64,000 nucleotides of DNA from Rhodanobacter sp. DHB23 (GTDB lineage Bacteria; Pseudomonadota; Gammaproteobacteria; Xanthomonadales; Rhodanobacteraceae). Under the pieces are notes generated by a model. It made no database searches. It was not told the origin of the DNA and worked only from the letters and a program-made list of their open reading frames with translations. Each line of letters starts with the position of its first letter. Position 1 is the stretch's first letter. Positions 49,476 through 60,299 of the stretch are shown here, piece after piece. Both the position numbers and the translations under genes were made by a program. The DNA lies in contig NZ_JACYXK010000028.1 in NCBI RefSeq assembly GCF_014842975.1, positions 248,001 to 312,000 of the forward strand. Reading direction: 5' to 3'.

Positions 49476-50273
49476 TCAGCCCGGCGACGCGAGCACGTCT
49501 TCCAGCCGCCAATGCCCGGCCGCGCGGCCGACCAGCCAATGCGCCGCCTGCAGGGCGCCGCGGGCAAAGATCGCGCGGTCGGTGGCGCGGTGCCCGAGTT
49601 CAAGCCGTTCGCCCGGCCCGATCAGCAAGGCCTGGTGCTCGCCCACGATGTCGCCGCCGCGCACCACGGCGAAGCCGATGCTGCCGGGAGCACGCTCGCC
49701 GGTGCGCCCTTCGCGGCTGTAGACGGCGGCCTGCGACAGCGTGGTGTCGCGCGCCGCGGCCGCCGCCTGCCCCAGCGCCAGCGCCGTGCCCGAGGGGGCA
49801 TCCTGCTTGCGGCCATGATGGGCTTCGACGATTTCCAGGTCCCACTCCGGCAAGGCGCCGGCTGCCTCGCGCAGCAGCCGCGTCAGCAGCGCCACGCCAA
49901 GGCTGAAGTTCGCCGCGCGCAGCAGCGCGATGCGCGCGCCGGCGGCTTCCAGCCGTGCCTGCAGGGTCGCATCGAGGCCGGTGGTGCCGGTGACGAGGGG
50001 GATGCCGTGCGCAAGGCAATGATCCAGCGCCGCCGCCAGGCCGGTCGGACCACTGAAATCGACTACCACGTCGGTCGCGGGGGCATGCGACCAGTCGTGC
50101 GCATGACGCAGGGAGTGCCCGAACCAGACCGGCTCGCCGTCATGCGCCGAGCCCGGCGACACCACTGTATGCACCAATTCGAAACGGCCATCTGCGCGCA
50201 GCAGCGACAGCAGGGCCTGGCCCATGCGGCCGGAGGCGCCATTGATGGCGAGGCGGATCGGCGAACTGGTCAT
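49476..50273 (-). CDS. dapB: 4-hydroxy-tetrahydrodipicolinate reductase
   Basis: 265 residues from the ATG at 50273, which has AGGA nine bases upstream (an ATG at 50282 is also in frame). NAD(P)-binding motif INGASGRMGQA; the catalytic EAHHGRKQDAPSGTA motif (His-His and Lys) is intact. It performs the second committed step of lysine/meso-diaminopimelate synthesis for the cell wall. It follows dnaJ by about 48 bases, as in other xanthomonads, and is probably transcribed with it. Confidence 0.95.
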   Translation of the reverse strand: MTSSPIRLAINGASGRMGQALLSLLRADGRFELVHTVVSPGSAHDGEPVWFGHSLRHAHDWSHAPATDVVVDFSGPTGLAAALDHCLAHGIPLVTGTTGLDATLQARLEAAGARIALLRAANFSLGVALLTRLLREAAGALPEWDLEIVEAHHGRKQDAPSGTALALGQAAAAARDTTLSQAAVYSREGRTGERAPGSIGFAVVRGGDIVGEHQALLIGPGERLELGHRATDRAIFARGALQAAHWLVGRAAGHWRLEDVLASPG

Positions 50274-50321
50274 GGCGGACATCCTGGCGTGCGCGGCAAA
50301 CGGACGTCCAAAGTTAGCAGT

Positions 50322-51446
50322 TTACGAAGTCACCTTCGACCAGAACTGCTTCACGCCATCGAACCAGTTGTGCGCGCGCGGCATGTGCTCCTCGGCCTTG
50401 CCTTCGTTGAAGCTGGCCTCGAGCTGTTCCAGCAGCTCGCGCTGCTGCCTGGTGAGGCGTACCGGCGTTTCCACCGCCACCCGGCAGATCAGGTCGCCGG
50501 AACGGCCGCTGCGCACCGACTTCACGCCGCGCCCGCGCAGGCGGAAAGTCTGCCCGGTCTGTGTCTCCGGCGGAATGGTGATCGGCACCTCGCCTTCCAG
50601 CGTCGGCACCGGCAATTCGGCGCCCAGCGCGGCCTGCGAGAAACGGATCGGCACTTCGCAGTAGAGGTCGTTGCCTTCGCGCTGGAAGATCGCGTGTTCG
50701 CGCACGCGCACTTCCACGTACAGGTCGCCCGCCGGTGTGCCGGACGGGCCGGCTTCGCCCTGGCCGGTCAACCGGATGCGGTCGCCGTTGTCCACGCCGG
50801 CGGGGATCTTCACCGACAGCGTGCGGGTCTCTTCCAGCCGGCCCTCGCCATGGCAGTGCTTGCACGGCTTCTCGATCGCCTGGCCACTGCCGCCGCAATG
50901 CGGGCATGCCTGCTGGATCGAGAAGATGCCGTTCTGCATGCGCACGCGGCCGTGGCCGTGGCAGGTCTTGCACTGCACGGTCTTGCCGTCGGCCGAGCCG
51001 CTGCCGTTGCAGTGGTGGCAGTTGACCTGCGACGGGATCTCGATCTTGCGCTCGATGCCGAACACGGCCTCTTCGAGATCCAGCTCCATGATGTAGCGCA
51101 GGTCGGCGCCGCGCCGCGGCTGGCGGCTGCGGCCACCGCCGAAGATGTCGCCAAAGATGTCGCCGAAGATGTCACCCATGTCACCGAAGCCCGCACCACC
51201 GCCGCGGCCGCCCATGCCACCCTCGAAGGCCGCATGCCCGTACTGGTCGTACAAGGCGCGCTTCTGCGCGTCGGAAAGCACCTCGTAGGCCTCCTTGGCC
51301 TCCTTGAACTTCTCCTGCGCGTGCGGATCGTCGGGACAACGGTCCGGGTGGTACTTCATCGCGAGGCGGCGGAAGGATTTCTTCAGCTCGACCTCGGTGA
51401 CGGTACGTTCGACACTGAGGACTTCGTAGTAATCACGCTTGCTCAT
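50322..51446 (-). CDS. dnaJ: Molecular chaperone DnaJ (Hsp40)
   Basis: 374 residues, type I DnaJ. J domain at residues 5-70 with the HPD motif ([10 protein letters not shown]), a G/F-rich linker ([16 protein letters not shown]), and four zinc-finger motifs [24 protein letters not shown] and CKHCHGEG, then the substrate-binding C-terminal domains. It stimulates DnaK ATPase and delivers unfolded clients. Its ATG overlaps the stop of a TMEM175-type gene that separates it from dnaK, so translation is coupled to that gene. Confidence 0.97.
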   Translation of the reverse strand: MSKRDYYEVLSVERTVTEVELKKSFRRLAMKYHPDRCPDDPHAQEKFKEAKEAYEVLSDAQKRALYDQYGHAAFEGGMGGRGGGAGFGDMGDIFGDIFGDIFGGGRSRQPRRGADLRYIMELDLEEAVFGIERKIEIPSQVNCHHCNGSGSADGKTVQCKTCHGHGRVRMQNGIFSIQQACPHCGGSGQAIEKPCKHCHGEGRLEETRTLSVKIPAGVDNGDRIRLTGQGEAGPSGTPAGDLYVEVRVREHAIFQREGNDLYCEVPIRFSQAALGAELPVPTLEGEVPITIPPETQTGQTFRLRGRGVKSVRSGRSGDLICRVAVETPVRLTRQQRELLEQLEASFNEGKAEEHMPRAHNWFDGVKQFWSKVTS

Positions 51447-52021
51447 TGCTTGATCCGCGATTCGATGCGCCGATCAGGAATGAACCAGATCGCTGCCACC
51501 GTGGCATAAAACAGACACGACACCCACGGCGCCACGAACGCCAGCAGGATGCCTCCCAGATACATGGTGACGGCCACCTTGCCTTTCCAGTCGCCACCGA
51601 GCGCCTGCGCCAGCAGCGAGGTCTTACCGCCGTTCGCGCAGATGAGGCTGTATTGCAGCGGCAGCCAGGCAATGGCGCACATCAGCAACACGAAACCGTA
51701 GACCGCCACCGGCAGCGTGGCGAACTGGTTCTCGCCCATCCAGCCCGTGGCCACCGGCATCAGCGACAACCAGAACAGCAGGTGCAGGTTGGCCCACAGC
51801 ACGCTGCCGTCCACCTTCTTCGCCGCATGCAGGAAGTGGTGGTGATTGTTCCAGTAGATGCCCACGTAGACGAAGCTCAGCACGTAGCTGAGGAACACCG
51901 GCCACTGCGCGGCCAGCACCTCCCAGCTTGCGCCGTGCGGCACCTTCAGCTCCAGCACCATGATGGTGATGATGATGGCCAGCACGCCATCGCTGAAGGC
52001 CTCCAAGCGTCCCTTGTCCAT
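51443..52021 (-). CDS. TMEM175-family potassium channel-like protein (DUF1211)
   Basis: 192 residues with six membrane spans. The N-terminal signature is [21 protein letters not shown] (FSDGV at residues 9-13), which lines the ion pore in bacterial TMEM175 tetramers; [18 protein letters not shown] and [21 protein letters not shown] follow the family. Bacterial TMEM175 proteins conduct K+. The gene lies between dnaK and dnaJ and ends on the dnaJ start codon (ATGA overlap), while a repeat copy separates it from dnaK. A role in ion balance under heat stress is speculation. Confidence 0.88.
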   Translation of the reverse strand: MDKGRLEAFSDGVLAIIITIMVLELKVPHGASWEVLAAQWPVFLSYVLSFVYVGIYWNNHHHFLHAAKKVDGSVLWANLHLLFWLSLMPVATGWMGENQFATLPVAVYGFVLLMCAIAWLPLQYSLICANGGKTSLLAQALGGDWKGKVAVTMYLGGILLAFVAPWVSCLFYATVAAIWFIPDRRIESRIKQ

Positions 52022-52051
52022 CGCTCTCCCCAGAAAAGCTTATGCGCTCCT

Positions 52052-52098
52052 CCATGAGCGCGAAAGTCAAACGGGCGGCCATCCTTGGCCGCACTTTT
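52052..52098 (-). repeat. Interspersed palindromic repeat, copy C
   Basis: Reverse-orientation copy with palindrome GCGGCCAAGGATGGCCGC and tail CCGTTTGACTTTCGCGCTCA. It sits between dnaK and the TMEM175-type gene, inside the heat-shock operon. Confidence 0.85.
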
Positions 52099-52146
52099 CA
52101 GCAACGAGCGTTGCTTTCGCAGCACCCGTTTTGAGCCAGGGCACGC

Positions 52147-54060
<1,914 letters not shown>

Positions 54061-54113
54061 GTGTTAGCTCCCGAATCTCGAAGGCGGCCCCCACGGCCGC
54101 GCAATGGTTTTCC

Positions 54114-54140
54114 AGATGGGGCCCGCGTGCGGCGAATCAA
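54114..54140 (-). promoter_or_regulatory. Sigma-32-like heat-shock promoter of dnaK
   Basis: On the minus strand a -35 core TTGATT (54140-54135), a 13-base spacer and a -10 CCCCATCT (54121-54114). The -10 is close to the sigma-32 consensus CCCCATNT; the -35 is weaker than CTTGAA. It is about 55 bases before the dnaK ATG. Confidence 0.5.
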
Positions 54141-54183
54141 TGCCGACGGGACTCCGGATGCGTCGCGCCCGCTGGCGCGCGGT

Positions 54184-54708
54184 TCAGTCTTTCGCCACGG
54201 CCACCAGCGCGGGGCGCAGCAGGCGGTCGTTCAACACGTAGCCCTTCTGCAGCACGCTGACCACGGTGCCTGCCTCCGCGCCGGGCGACTCGACCATGCT
54301 CACCGCATGGTGGCGCTCGGGATCGAGCGGCTGGCCCAGCGGATCGACCTGCGCCAGGCCGTGGCTCTCGCCCACCTTCAGCAGCGACTTGAGGGTGAGG
54401 CCCAGGCCCTGGCGCATCGCCGCCACGTCGGCGGTTTCCACCGCGAGGCCGCTTTCCAGGCCGTCGAACACCGGCAGCAGCTCGTTCAGCAGCTTCTCGT
54501 TGGCGAAGCGGCGGGCCTGCTCCAGGTCGCGGTGCAGGCGGCGGCGCTGGTTCTCCAGCTCGGCCTTCTCGCGCAGCACGGTTTCGCGCAGCTCGGTATT
54601 GCCGGCCTCCAGCTCGGCCACGCGGGCCTTCAGCGCTTCCAGGTCGGCGCTGACCGCCTCGCCGGCTGCATCGGCGCCTTGCGCCGGGTGCGAATCGTTG
54701 TTGTGCAT
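54184..54708 (-). CDS. grpE: Nucleotide exchange factor GrpE
   Basis: 174 residues from the ATG at 54708 (MHNNDSHPAQGADAAGEAVS). A long N-terminal coiled coil (LEALKARVAELEAGNTELRETVLREKAELENQRRRLHRDLEQ) is followed by the compact beta domain (RHHAVSMVESPGAEAGTVVSVLQKGYVLNDRLLRPALV). It releases ADP from DnaK. Second gene in hrcA-grpE-dnaK. Confidence 0.95.
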   Translation of the reverse strand: MHNNDSHPAQGADAAGEAVSADLEALKARVAELEAGNTELRETVLREKAELENQRRRLHRDLEQARRFANEKLLNELLPVFDGLESGLAVETADVAAMRQGLGLTLKSLLKVGESHGLAQVDPLGQPLDPERHHAVSMVESPGAEAGTVVSVLQKGYVLNDRLLRPALVAVAKD

Positions 54709-54791
54709 GAATGACTCCAAGCCTCGTCCGTGGCCGGCAGGTGGCGCCGACCGATTCAAAACCTGCGGGCAATCCCCGCCTCCCGCGCCAC

Positions 54792-55853
54792 TTATGAGGC
54801 CGTCGCGGCGCGATTCAAGGCATCGCTGAGCAGGCCGGCCGTGGCCTGTACCACCGGGATCACCCGCTCGTAGGCCATGCGGGTGGGACCGATCACGCCC
54901 ACCGCACCCAGCACGCGCCCCTGGGCACCGTAGCTGGCGGTGACCACGCTGCAACCGTCCAGTGCGGCGAAACCCGACTCCTCGCCGATGAACAGCCGCA
55001 CGCCGGGCGCCCGCGCGCACGACTCCATCAACTGCAACAGCCCATTCTTCTGCTGGAACGCCTCGAACAGCTCGCGCAGGCGCTGCAGGTCGGCCAGTTC
55101 GGCGCAGGCCATCAGGTTGGTCTGGCCGCTGACCAGCACCTCGTCGCCCTCGGCCTGCGGCGCGAACGAGGCCGTGGCCAGCTCGGTGGCGTTCGCCACC
55201 AGCCGGTTCAGCTCGCTGCCCGCGGCGCGCAGTTCGGCCAGCAGGTGGGCGCGGATGTCGTCCACGCGCAGGCCGACGAAATGGGCGTTGATGTAGTTCG
55301 CCGCATGCTCCAGCTCGCGGCCTTCCAGAGGCCTGGCCAGTTGCACCACGCGGTTCTGCACCTGGTTGTCGGAGAACACCAGGATCACCAGCACCCGGGC
55401 ATCGGGCAGCGGCACGAAATCGATGTGGCGCAACGGGAAATCCGCCTGCCGCGGCACCGTCACCACGCCGGCGAAGCGGGTCATCGCCGACAGCAGGGCC
55501 GAGGCGTTGCCCAGCAGGTCGCGCGTGGTGGCCTGCCCCGGCGGCAGCTCGCGCTGCAGGCGGGCCATTTCCTCGTGCGGTAGCGGCTGCAGCTCGATCA
55601 GGCTGTCCACGAACAGGCGCAGGCCCCGCGGCGTGGGGATGCGCCCCGCCGAAGTATGCGGCGAGGCGACCAGGCCGGCCTCCTCGAGGTCGGCCATGAT
55701 GTTGCGGATGGTCGCCGGACTGACGTCCAGCCCGGACGACCGCGACAACGTGCGCGAGCCTACCGGCTCGCCGTCGACCAGGTACTGCGCGATCAGGCTG
55801 CGCAGCAGGCGGCGGGTACGTGCATCGAGTTCGCGGGCGGGGTGACGGGACAT
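54792..55853 (-). CDS. hrcA: Heat-inducible transcription repressor HrcA
   Basis: 353 residues from the ATG at 55853 (MSRHPARELDARTRRLLRSLIAQYLVDGEP). The N-terminal winged HTH contains VGSRTLSRSSGLDVSPATIRNIMADLEEAGLV; TSAGRIPTPRGLRLFVDSL is diagnostic. HrcA represses genes at CIRCE sites (TTAGCACTC-N9-GAGTGCTAA). No CIRCE is found upstream of hrcA, grpE or dnaK in this window, so its target, probably groESL, lies elsewhere. It is divergent from recN. Confidence 0.94.
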   Translation of the reverse strand: MSRHPARELDARTRRLLRSLIAQYLVDGEPVGSRTLSRSSGLDVSPATIRNIMADLEEAGLVASPHTSAGRIPTPRGLRLFVDSLIELQPLPHEEMARLQRELPPGQATTRDLLGNASALLSAMTRFAGVVTVPRQADFPLRHIDFVPLPDARVLVILVFSDNQVQNRVVQLARPLEGRELEHAANYINAHFVGLRVDDIRAHLLAELRAAGSELNRLVANATELATASFAPQAEGDEVLVSGQTNLMACAELADLQRLRELFEAFQQKNGLLQLMESCARAPGVRLFIGEESGFAALDGCSVVTASYGAQGRVLGAVGVIGPTRMAYERVIPVVQATAGLLSDALNRAATAS

Positions 55854-55939
55854 GCGCTGTAGCAATCGGTGAGACGGGCAAGAGATAAGGTCTGCACGCC
55901 TGTCACGCAAGCGCCCCGGCATTGTAGCGACTGGCATGC

Positions 55940-56000
55940 AGCCTGCGCGGCGTAGGCGTTCGAGGCGAATGCGCCCCGGACGACTTCCGCCGCGCAGGCT
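55940..56000. repeat. Inverted repeat between hrcA and recN
   Basis: A 13-bp perfect inverted repeat, AGCCTGCGCGGCG at 55940-55952 and CGCCGCGCAGGCT at 55988-56000, with 35 bases between and an outer TCCTACTAC. It resembles TAGGAGC-type REP elements common in gammaproteobacteria. Confidence 0.65.
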
Positions 56001-56046
56001 CCTACTACAATCGCACTATTCCCATACGGACTGCCGCCAGCCCGCC

Positions 56047-57717
56047 ATGCTCATCTCGCTCCATGTCCGCCAATTCGCCGTCGTCGAACAGGCCGAAGTC
56101 GACTTCGGCGCCGGTCTCACCGTGGTCAGCGGCGAAACCGGCGCCGGCAAGTCGCTGTTGGTGGATGCCTTGCTGCTGCTCGCCGGCGCGCGCGCCGACA
56201 GCGGCATGGTGCGCGCCGGCAGCGACCGCGCGGAGCTGTCCGCCGAATTCGACCTCGCCGCCCTGCCCGAGGCCCGCGCCTGGCTGGCGCGGGAAGAGCT
56301 GGACGACGGCGAAGCCTGCCAGTTGCGCCGGGTGATCCGCGCCGAGGGCAGCTCGCGCGCCTGGATCAACGGCCGGCCGGCCAACGCCGGCCAGCTTTCC
56401 GAACTCGCCACCCTGCTGGTGGAAATCCACGGCCAGCACGAACACCAGGCCCTGCTCTCCCGCACGCACCAGCTCGCCCTGCTCGACGCCTACGCCGGCC
56501 ACGAGCCGCTGGCCGTCCAGGTGCGCGAACTGGCCACGCAATGGCGCGAACTGGGTGCGCGCATCCGCCGCCTCAGCGGTGGCGAGGACCGCGAACAGCG
56601 GCTGGGACTGCTGCGCCACGAACTCGCCGAGCTGGAGCAATGGACGCTGCCGCCCACCGGACTGGCCGAGCTCGAAGCCAGCCACAAGCGCCTCGCCAAC
56701 GCCGGCCGGCTCGCCGAGGGCGCGGCCGGAGTGGTCGAACTGCTCGACGGCGACAGCGAATTCGCGTTGCGCCGCGCCCTGGGGCGCGCCCATGCCGAAC
56801 TGGGCAAGCTGGCCGCGCTGGACGAAGCGCTGAACCCCGCGCTGGAACTGCTGGACAACGCCACGATCCAGCTGGGCGAAGCCGCCGACACGCTGGGCCG
56901 CTACGTGCAGGACGTCGATCTCGACCCCGAGCGCTTCGCCGAGGTCGATGCCCATCTCGCCCGCCTGTACGAACTCGGCCGCCGTCACCGCCTGCCCATT
57001 GCCGAATTGCACGACAAGGCCGCGGCGCTGGGCAACGAACTGGCCGAGCTGGAAGGCGCCGGCGAAGTGCTGGAGCAGCTCGCCGCCCAGCGCGAACGCA
57101 GCCGCGCCGACTACGCGCAGGCCGCGGACAAGCTGGGCAAATCGCGCCGCAAGGCCGCGGACAAGCTGGGCAAGGAAGTCAGCGCGCTGATGGCCGAGCT
57201 GGGCATGGCCGGTGGCGTGCTCGCGGTGGAACTGGAACCCGCCGAAGGTGCGGAGCCCGACCCGCAGGGCCACGAACGCTGCGAACTGCTGGTCAGCGCC
57301 AACCCGGGCCAGCCGCCGCGCGCGTTGCGCAAGGTGGCCTCCGGCGGCGAACTCGCGCGCATCAGCCTCGCCATCGAGGTCGCCACCCTGGGCAACGACA
57401 GCGTGGGCACCATGGTGTTCGACGAAGTGGACAGCGGCATCGGCGGCGCGGTGGCCGAGGTGGTGGGCCAGAAGCTGCGCGCGCTCGGCGGCCAGCGCCA
57501 GGTGCTGTGCGTCACCCACCTGCCCCAGGTGGCCGCGCAGGGCCATGCGCACCTGTTCGTCAGCAAACACAGCGATGGCGGCCACACCCGCACGCGAATC
57601 CGGCCGCTGGATGCCGAAGGCCGGCGCGACGAACTCGCGCGCATGCTGGGCGGCGTGGAGATCACCCGCGAAACCCGTGCCCACGCGAAGCAGATGCTGG
57701 AACGCGCGCAGGCCTGA
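56047..57717 (+). CDS. recN: DNA repair protein RecN
   Basis: 556 residues from the ATG at 56047 (MLISLHVRQFAVVEQAEVDFGAGLTVVSG). SMC-like ATPase: Walker A GETGAGKS near residue 33, long coiled-coil arms rich in Ala/Glu/Leu, signature RKVASGGELARISLA and Walker B MVFDEVDSGIGG. It helps in double-strand-break repair. No LexA box of the CTGT-N8-ACAG type was seen before it. It has repeat elements on both sides and no operon partner. Confidence 0.96.
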   Translation: MLISLHVRQFAVVEQAEVDFGAGLTVVSGETGAGKSLLVDALLLLAGARADSGMVRAGSDRAELSAEFDLAALPEARAWLAREELDDGEACQLRRVIRAEGSSRAWINGRPANAGQLSELATLLVEIHGQHEHQALLSRTHQLALLDAYAGHEPLAVQVRELATQWRELGARIRRLSGGEDREQRLGLLRHELAELEQWTLPPTGLAELEASHKRLANAGRLAEGAAGVVELLDGDSEFALRRALGRAHAELGKLAALDEALNPALELLDNATIQLGEAADTLGRYVQDVDLDPERFAEVDAHLARLYELGRRHRLPIAELHDKAAALGNELAELEGAGEVLEQLAAQRERSRADYAQAADKLGKSRRKAADKLGKEVSALMAELGMAGGVLAVELEPAEGAEPDPQGHERCELLVSANPGQPPRALRKVASGGELARISLAIEVATLGNDSVGTMVFDEVDSGIGGAVAEVVGQKLRALGGQRQVLCVTHLPQVAAQGHAHLFVSKHSDGGHTRTRIRPLDAEGRRDELARMLGGVEITRETRAHAKQMLERAQA

Positions 57718-57814
57718 GGGCAACAGCACCCGGCACGGGCTGCGGGAAACGCCGACAGGCTCCAAGAGCCTGCTCAAAGCCTTTCTCTGGCAGGCGCACC
57801 ACTCTTAGAAATCC

Positions 57815-57891
57815 GTAAGGAGCGCACCCTGTGCGCGAATGCTTTTGGCGGAGCGTTCGAGAAACCTGAAGTGCATCGCGGCTGAAGCCGC
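57815..57891. repeat. REP pair (BIME-like) downstream of recN
   Basis: Two small hairpins about 40 bases apart: GTAAGGAGCGCACCCTGTGCGCGAATGC-type unit at 57815-57842 (stem GCGCAC/GTGCGC) and CATCGCGGCTGAAGCCGCTC at 57874-57893 (stem GCGGCT/AGCCGC). The pairing of a GGAGCGCAC...GCGAATGC unit with a CATCGCGGCTGAAGCCGCTC unit is a known REP style in this bacterial order (general familiarity). They lie in the recN/response-regulator gap. Confidence 0.75.
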
Positions 57892-57945
57892 TCCCGCTCC
57901 GAAACGATGAGGCCACGCAGGGGACGGGAAAGCCTTGAACAGGTC

Positions 57946-58581
57946 CTAGGCGCTGGGAGCCAGCAGTCCGCGCTCGCTGGCCATGCGGTACAACTCCAGT
58001 TCCGAACCGGCGTTGAGCTTGCCCATCACGCTGGCGCGGTGGATGTAGACGGTCTTCTGGCCGATGCCCAGTTCCGCCGCCACCTGCTTGGGCGTGCGGC
58101 CGCAGGCCAGCAGCAGGAACACCTCGTGTTCGCGGGCGGTCAGGCGATGCAGCGGATCGAGCGCGGACTCCGGCTGCTCGGCGCGGCGCTGGCGCAGGTC
58201 GGAACTCAGGAACTGCTCGCCCTGCATCACCGCGCGCAGGCCGGCCACCAGTTCCTCCGGCGCCACGCCCTTGGTCACGTAGCCGCTTGCGCCGCGGCGC
58301 AATGCCTCGGACACGTAGGGTTCGCCGTCATGCATGCTCAGCACCACGATGCGCGTGTCCGGCGACACGCTGCTCAGGTGCTCGATCAGGGGCAGGCCGC
58401 TGCCGTCGGGCAACGACAGGTCCAGCGCCACCAGGTCGGGCCGGTGCTGCGCCACCGCTTCCACGGCGTCGTCCGCGCAGCGGCACTCGCCCACCACCTT
58501 GAGATCGGGTTCCAGCCCGATCAGCCGCTTGAAGCCTTCGCGCACGATGGCGTGGTCGTCGACCAGGACAATGCTGTACAT
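57946..58581 (-). CDS. NarL/UhpA-family response regulator
   Basis: 211 residues from the ATG at 58581. Receiver domain with the acidic pocket VDD (residues 7-9), phosphoacceptor Asp54 (LVALDLSLPDG), Ser/Thr and Lys (VTKG). The C-terminal LuxR-type HTH is LTAREHEVFLLLACGRTPKQVAAELGIGQKTVYIHRASVMGKL. It is divergent from the histidine kinase gene with only 54 bases between, so the pair is probably controlled together. The target genes are unknown. Confidence 0.94.
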   Translation of the reverse strand: MYSIVLVDDHAIVREGFKRLIGLEPDLKVVGECRCADDAVEAVAQHRPDLVALDLSLPDGSGLPLIEHLSSVSPDTRIVVLSMHDGEPYVSEALRRGASGYVTKGVAPEELVAGLRAVMQGEQFLSSDLRQRRAEQPESALDPLHRLTAREHEVFLLLACGRTPKQVAAELGIGQKTVYIHRASVMGKLNAGSELELYRMASERGLLAPSA

Positions 58582-58635
58582 GAGGCCTACTGTATACGGA
58601 GCGGGGCCGGCCTGCGCCAGCACGGCCAAACGCCC

Positions 58636-60252
58636 ATGTACCATCCGCGGATGCGCCTGAAACCGTTCCGCCCGCTGCATTCCGGCCCGCTGCTGGGAGC
58701 GGCCTACCTGCTGCTGTGGCTGTTGCTGTGGCCGACCGAGCAACCCTATTGGGCCCTGCCCTACGGCCTGCGCTTCGGCGCGCTGCTGTTGCTGCCCGTG
58801 CGCAGTTGGGGCTGGCTGCTGGGTGCCGAGCTGGTCGCCTCTGCCGGCATGGACATCCACGACGGGCTGCCGATGGGCTGGAGTGGCTATTTCCTGGGCG
58901 ACGTGCCCGAGCCGTTGGTGACCGCGGCCAGCCTGTGGCTGCTGCGCCGGCTCAACCCGCATGCGGGCACGAGCCTGCACAACCCGCACGAGGCCGCCCG
59001 CCTGCTGCTGGCCGCGATGCTCGTGGTGCTCGCCACCACCGCGGTGGACATCGGCCTGCTCACGGTGATCCACACGGCCGCGGCCGAGGATGCGCTGATC
59101 CGCATGCTGGGCAACGAATTGCTAGGCGGCTACCTGGGCGTGCTGCTGATGGTGCCGGTGATGGTCCTGCTGCTGCGCGCGCCCCCCAACCGCCAGGCGC
59201 TGGCCGAACTGGCCCTGGATGGCCTGCAGGTGATGCTGCCGGCCATGGCCATCCTGCTGCTGCTTTCCGAGCAGGCCACGTCGCAACCGCAGTTCGCCCG
59301 CGCGTTGTCGCTGGCGCCGGTGCTGTTCTTCGCCTTCCGCCATGGCTGGCGGGGCGCCAGCCTGGCCATGACCGTCTCCAGTTTCGGCATGACGGCGCTG
59401 GACCAGCGACTCGGCCACGCGCCCTCGGCGGCCGGGTACCTGTTCCTGGCCGTGGCAGGCACCGGCACGCTGATGCTGGGCTCGGCGACCGACGCCCTGC
59501 GCCGCAGCAAGCGGCAAGTGGCCGAGCAGAACACCCACCTGGCCGCGGTCAACCGGCGGCTGGACCAACTGGCGCGGCAACTGCGCGCCGCCGCCCGCGG
59601 CAACCTGCAGGCAGAGGAAAACCAGCGCCGCCACATGGCCGCCGAGTTGCACGACGAGCTGGGCCAGAACATCACCGCGATCCAGACCCACGTGAAGCTG
59701 GCGCAGGCGCGCCTGCAACAGGCCGGGCTGGAGGACATCGGCACCTCGATCAACGGCATCCTCGCCCACATGCGCCGCGCCCTGCACCGCCTGCTGGACG
59801 ACCTGCGCCCCGCCGTGCTGGACGAGTTCGGCCTGCTGCGCGCGCTGGACGAGGGTCCGATCCGCGACCTGCTGAAGGCCGCTGGCATCCACTACCTCAC
59901 CGAGCTGCACGGCGACCCGCGTCTGCTCGACGACGACACTCGCACCACTATCTACCGGCTGGCCCAGGAAAGCGCCACCAATGCGGTCAAGCACGCCAGG
60001 GCCAGCGAGTTCCGCCTGCGCCTGCGCATCGGCGAGCGCCACGGCGCGATCCTCGCCCTGCTCGACCTGCGCGACAACGGCGTCGGATTGCCCGAGCGGC
60101 CGCCACGCGGCGGCCGTGGCCTGCAAGGCATGCGCGACCGCGTCACCTCGCTGGGGGGCATGTTTCAGTTGCGGCCCGCACCACGAGGCGTGCACTTGCG
60201 CGTATTGCTGCGTAGCAACAACGACTTACCCGTCACATTTCGAGCTATCTAG
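58636..60252 (+). CDS. MASE1-type sensor histidine kinase (UhpB-like)
   Basis: 538 residues from the ATG at 58636 (a second ATG at 58651 is possible). About eight N-terminal membrane spans (MASE1-like, residues 15-290) are followed by a HisKA_3 dimerisation helix with phosphoacceptor His339 (MAAELHDELGQNITAIQTHVK) and a HATPase domain with the N box (LAQESATNAVKHARASEF) and G box (LRDNGVGLPERPPRGGRGLQGMRDRV). It phosphorylates the adjacent response regulator. The signal is unknown; no sugar-phosphate transporter gene is nearby. Confidence 0.9.
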   Translation: MYHPRMRLKPFRPLHSGPLLGAAYLLLWLLLWPTEQPYWALPYGLRFGALLLLPVRSWGWLLGAELVASAGMDIHDGLPMGWSGYFLGDVPEPLVTAASLWLLRRLNPHAGTSLHNPHEAARLLLAAMLVVLATTAVDIGLLTVIHTAAAEDALIRMLGNELLGGYLGVLLMVPVMVLLLRAPPNRQALAELALDGLQVMLPAMAILLLLSEQATSQPQFARALSLAPVLFFAFRHGWRGASLAMTVSSFGMTALDQRLGHAPSAAGYLFLAVAGTGTLMLGSATDALRRSKRQVAEQNTHLAAVNRRLDQLARQLRAAARGNLQAEENQRRHMAAELHDELGQNITAIQTHVKLAQARLQQAGLEDIGTSINGILAHMRRALHRLLDDLRPAVLDEFGLLRALDEGPIRDLLKAAGIHYLTELHGDPRLLDDDTRTTIYRLAQESATNAVKHARASEFRLRLRIGERHGAILALLDLRDNGVGLPERPPRGGRGLQGMRDRVTSLGGMFQLRPAPRGVHLRVLLRSNNDLPVTFRAI

Positions 60253-60264
60253 GAATTTTTCCGA

Positions 60265-60293
60265 TACACAGGACGTGAAGGCTTCGTTAGCAT
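60265..60293 (+). promoter_or_regulatory. Promoter of the candidate GGA-rich RNA
   Basis: A -35 TACACA at 60265-60270, a 17-base spacer and a -10 TAGCAT at 60288-60293, 12 bases after the kinase stop codon. The start site would be near 60300. Confidence 0.5.
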
Positions 60294-60299
60294 CGTTCC

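Noticed and set aside
55854-56046. LexA (SOS) box before recN
   Set aside because: No CTGT-N8-ACAG or similar site was found in the gap.
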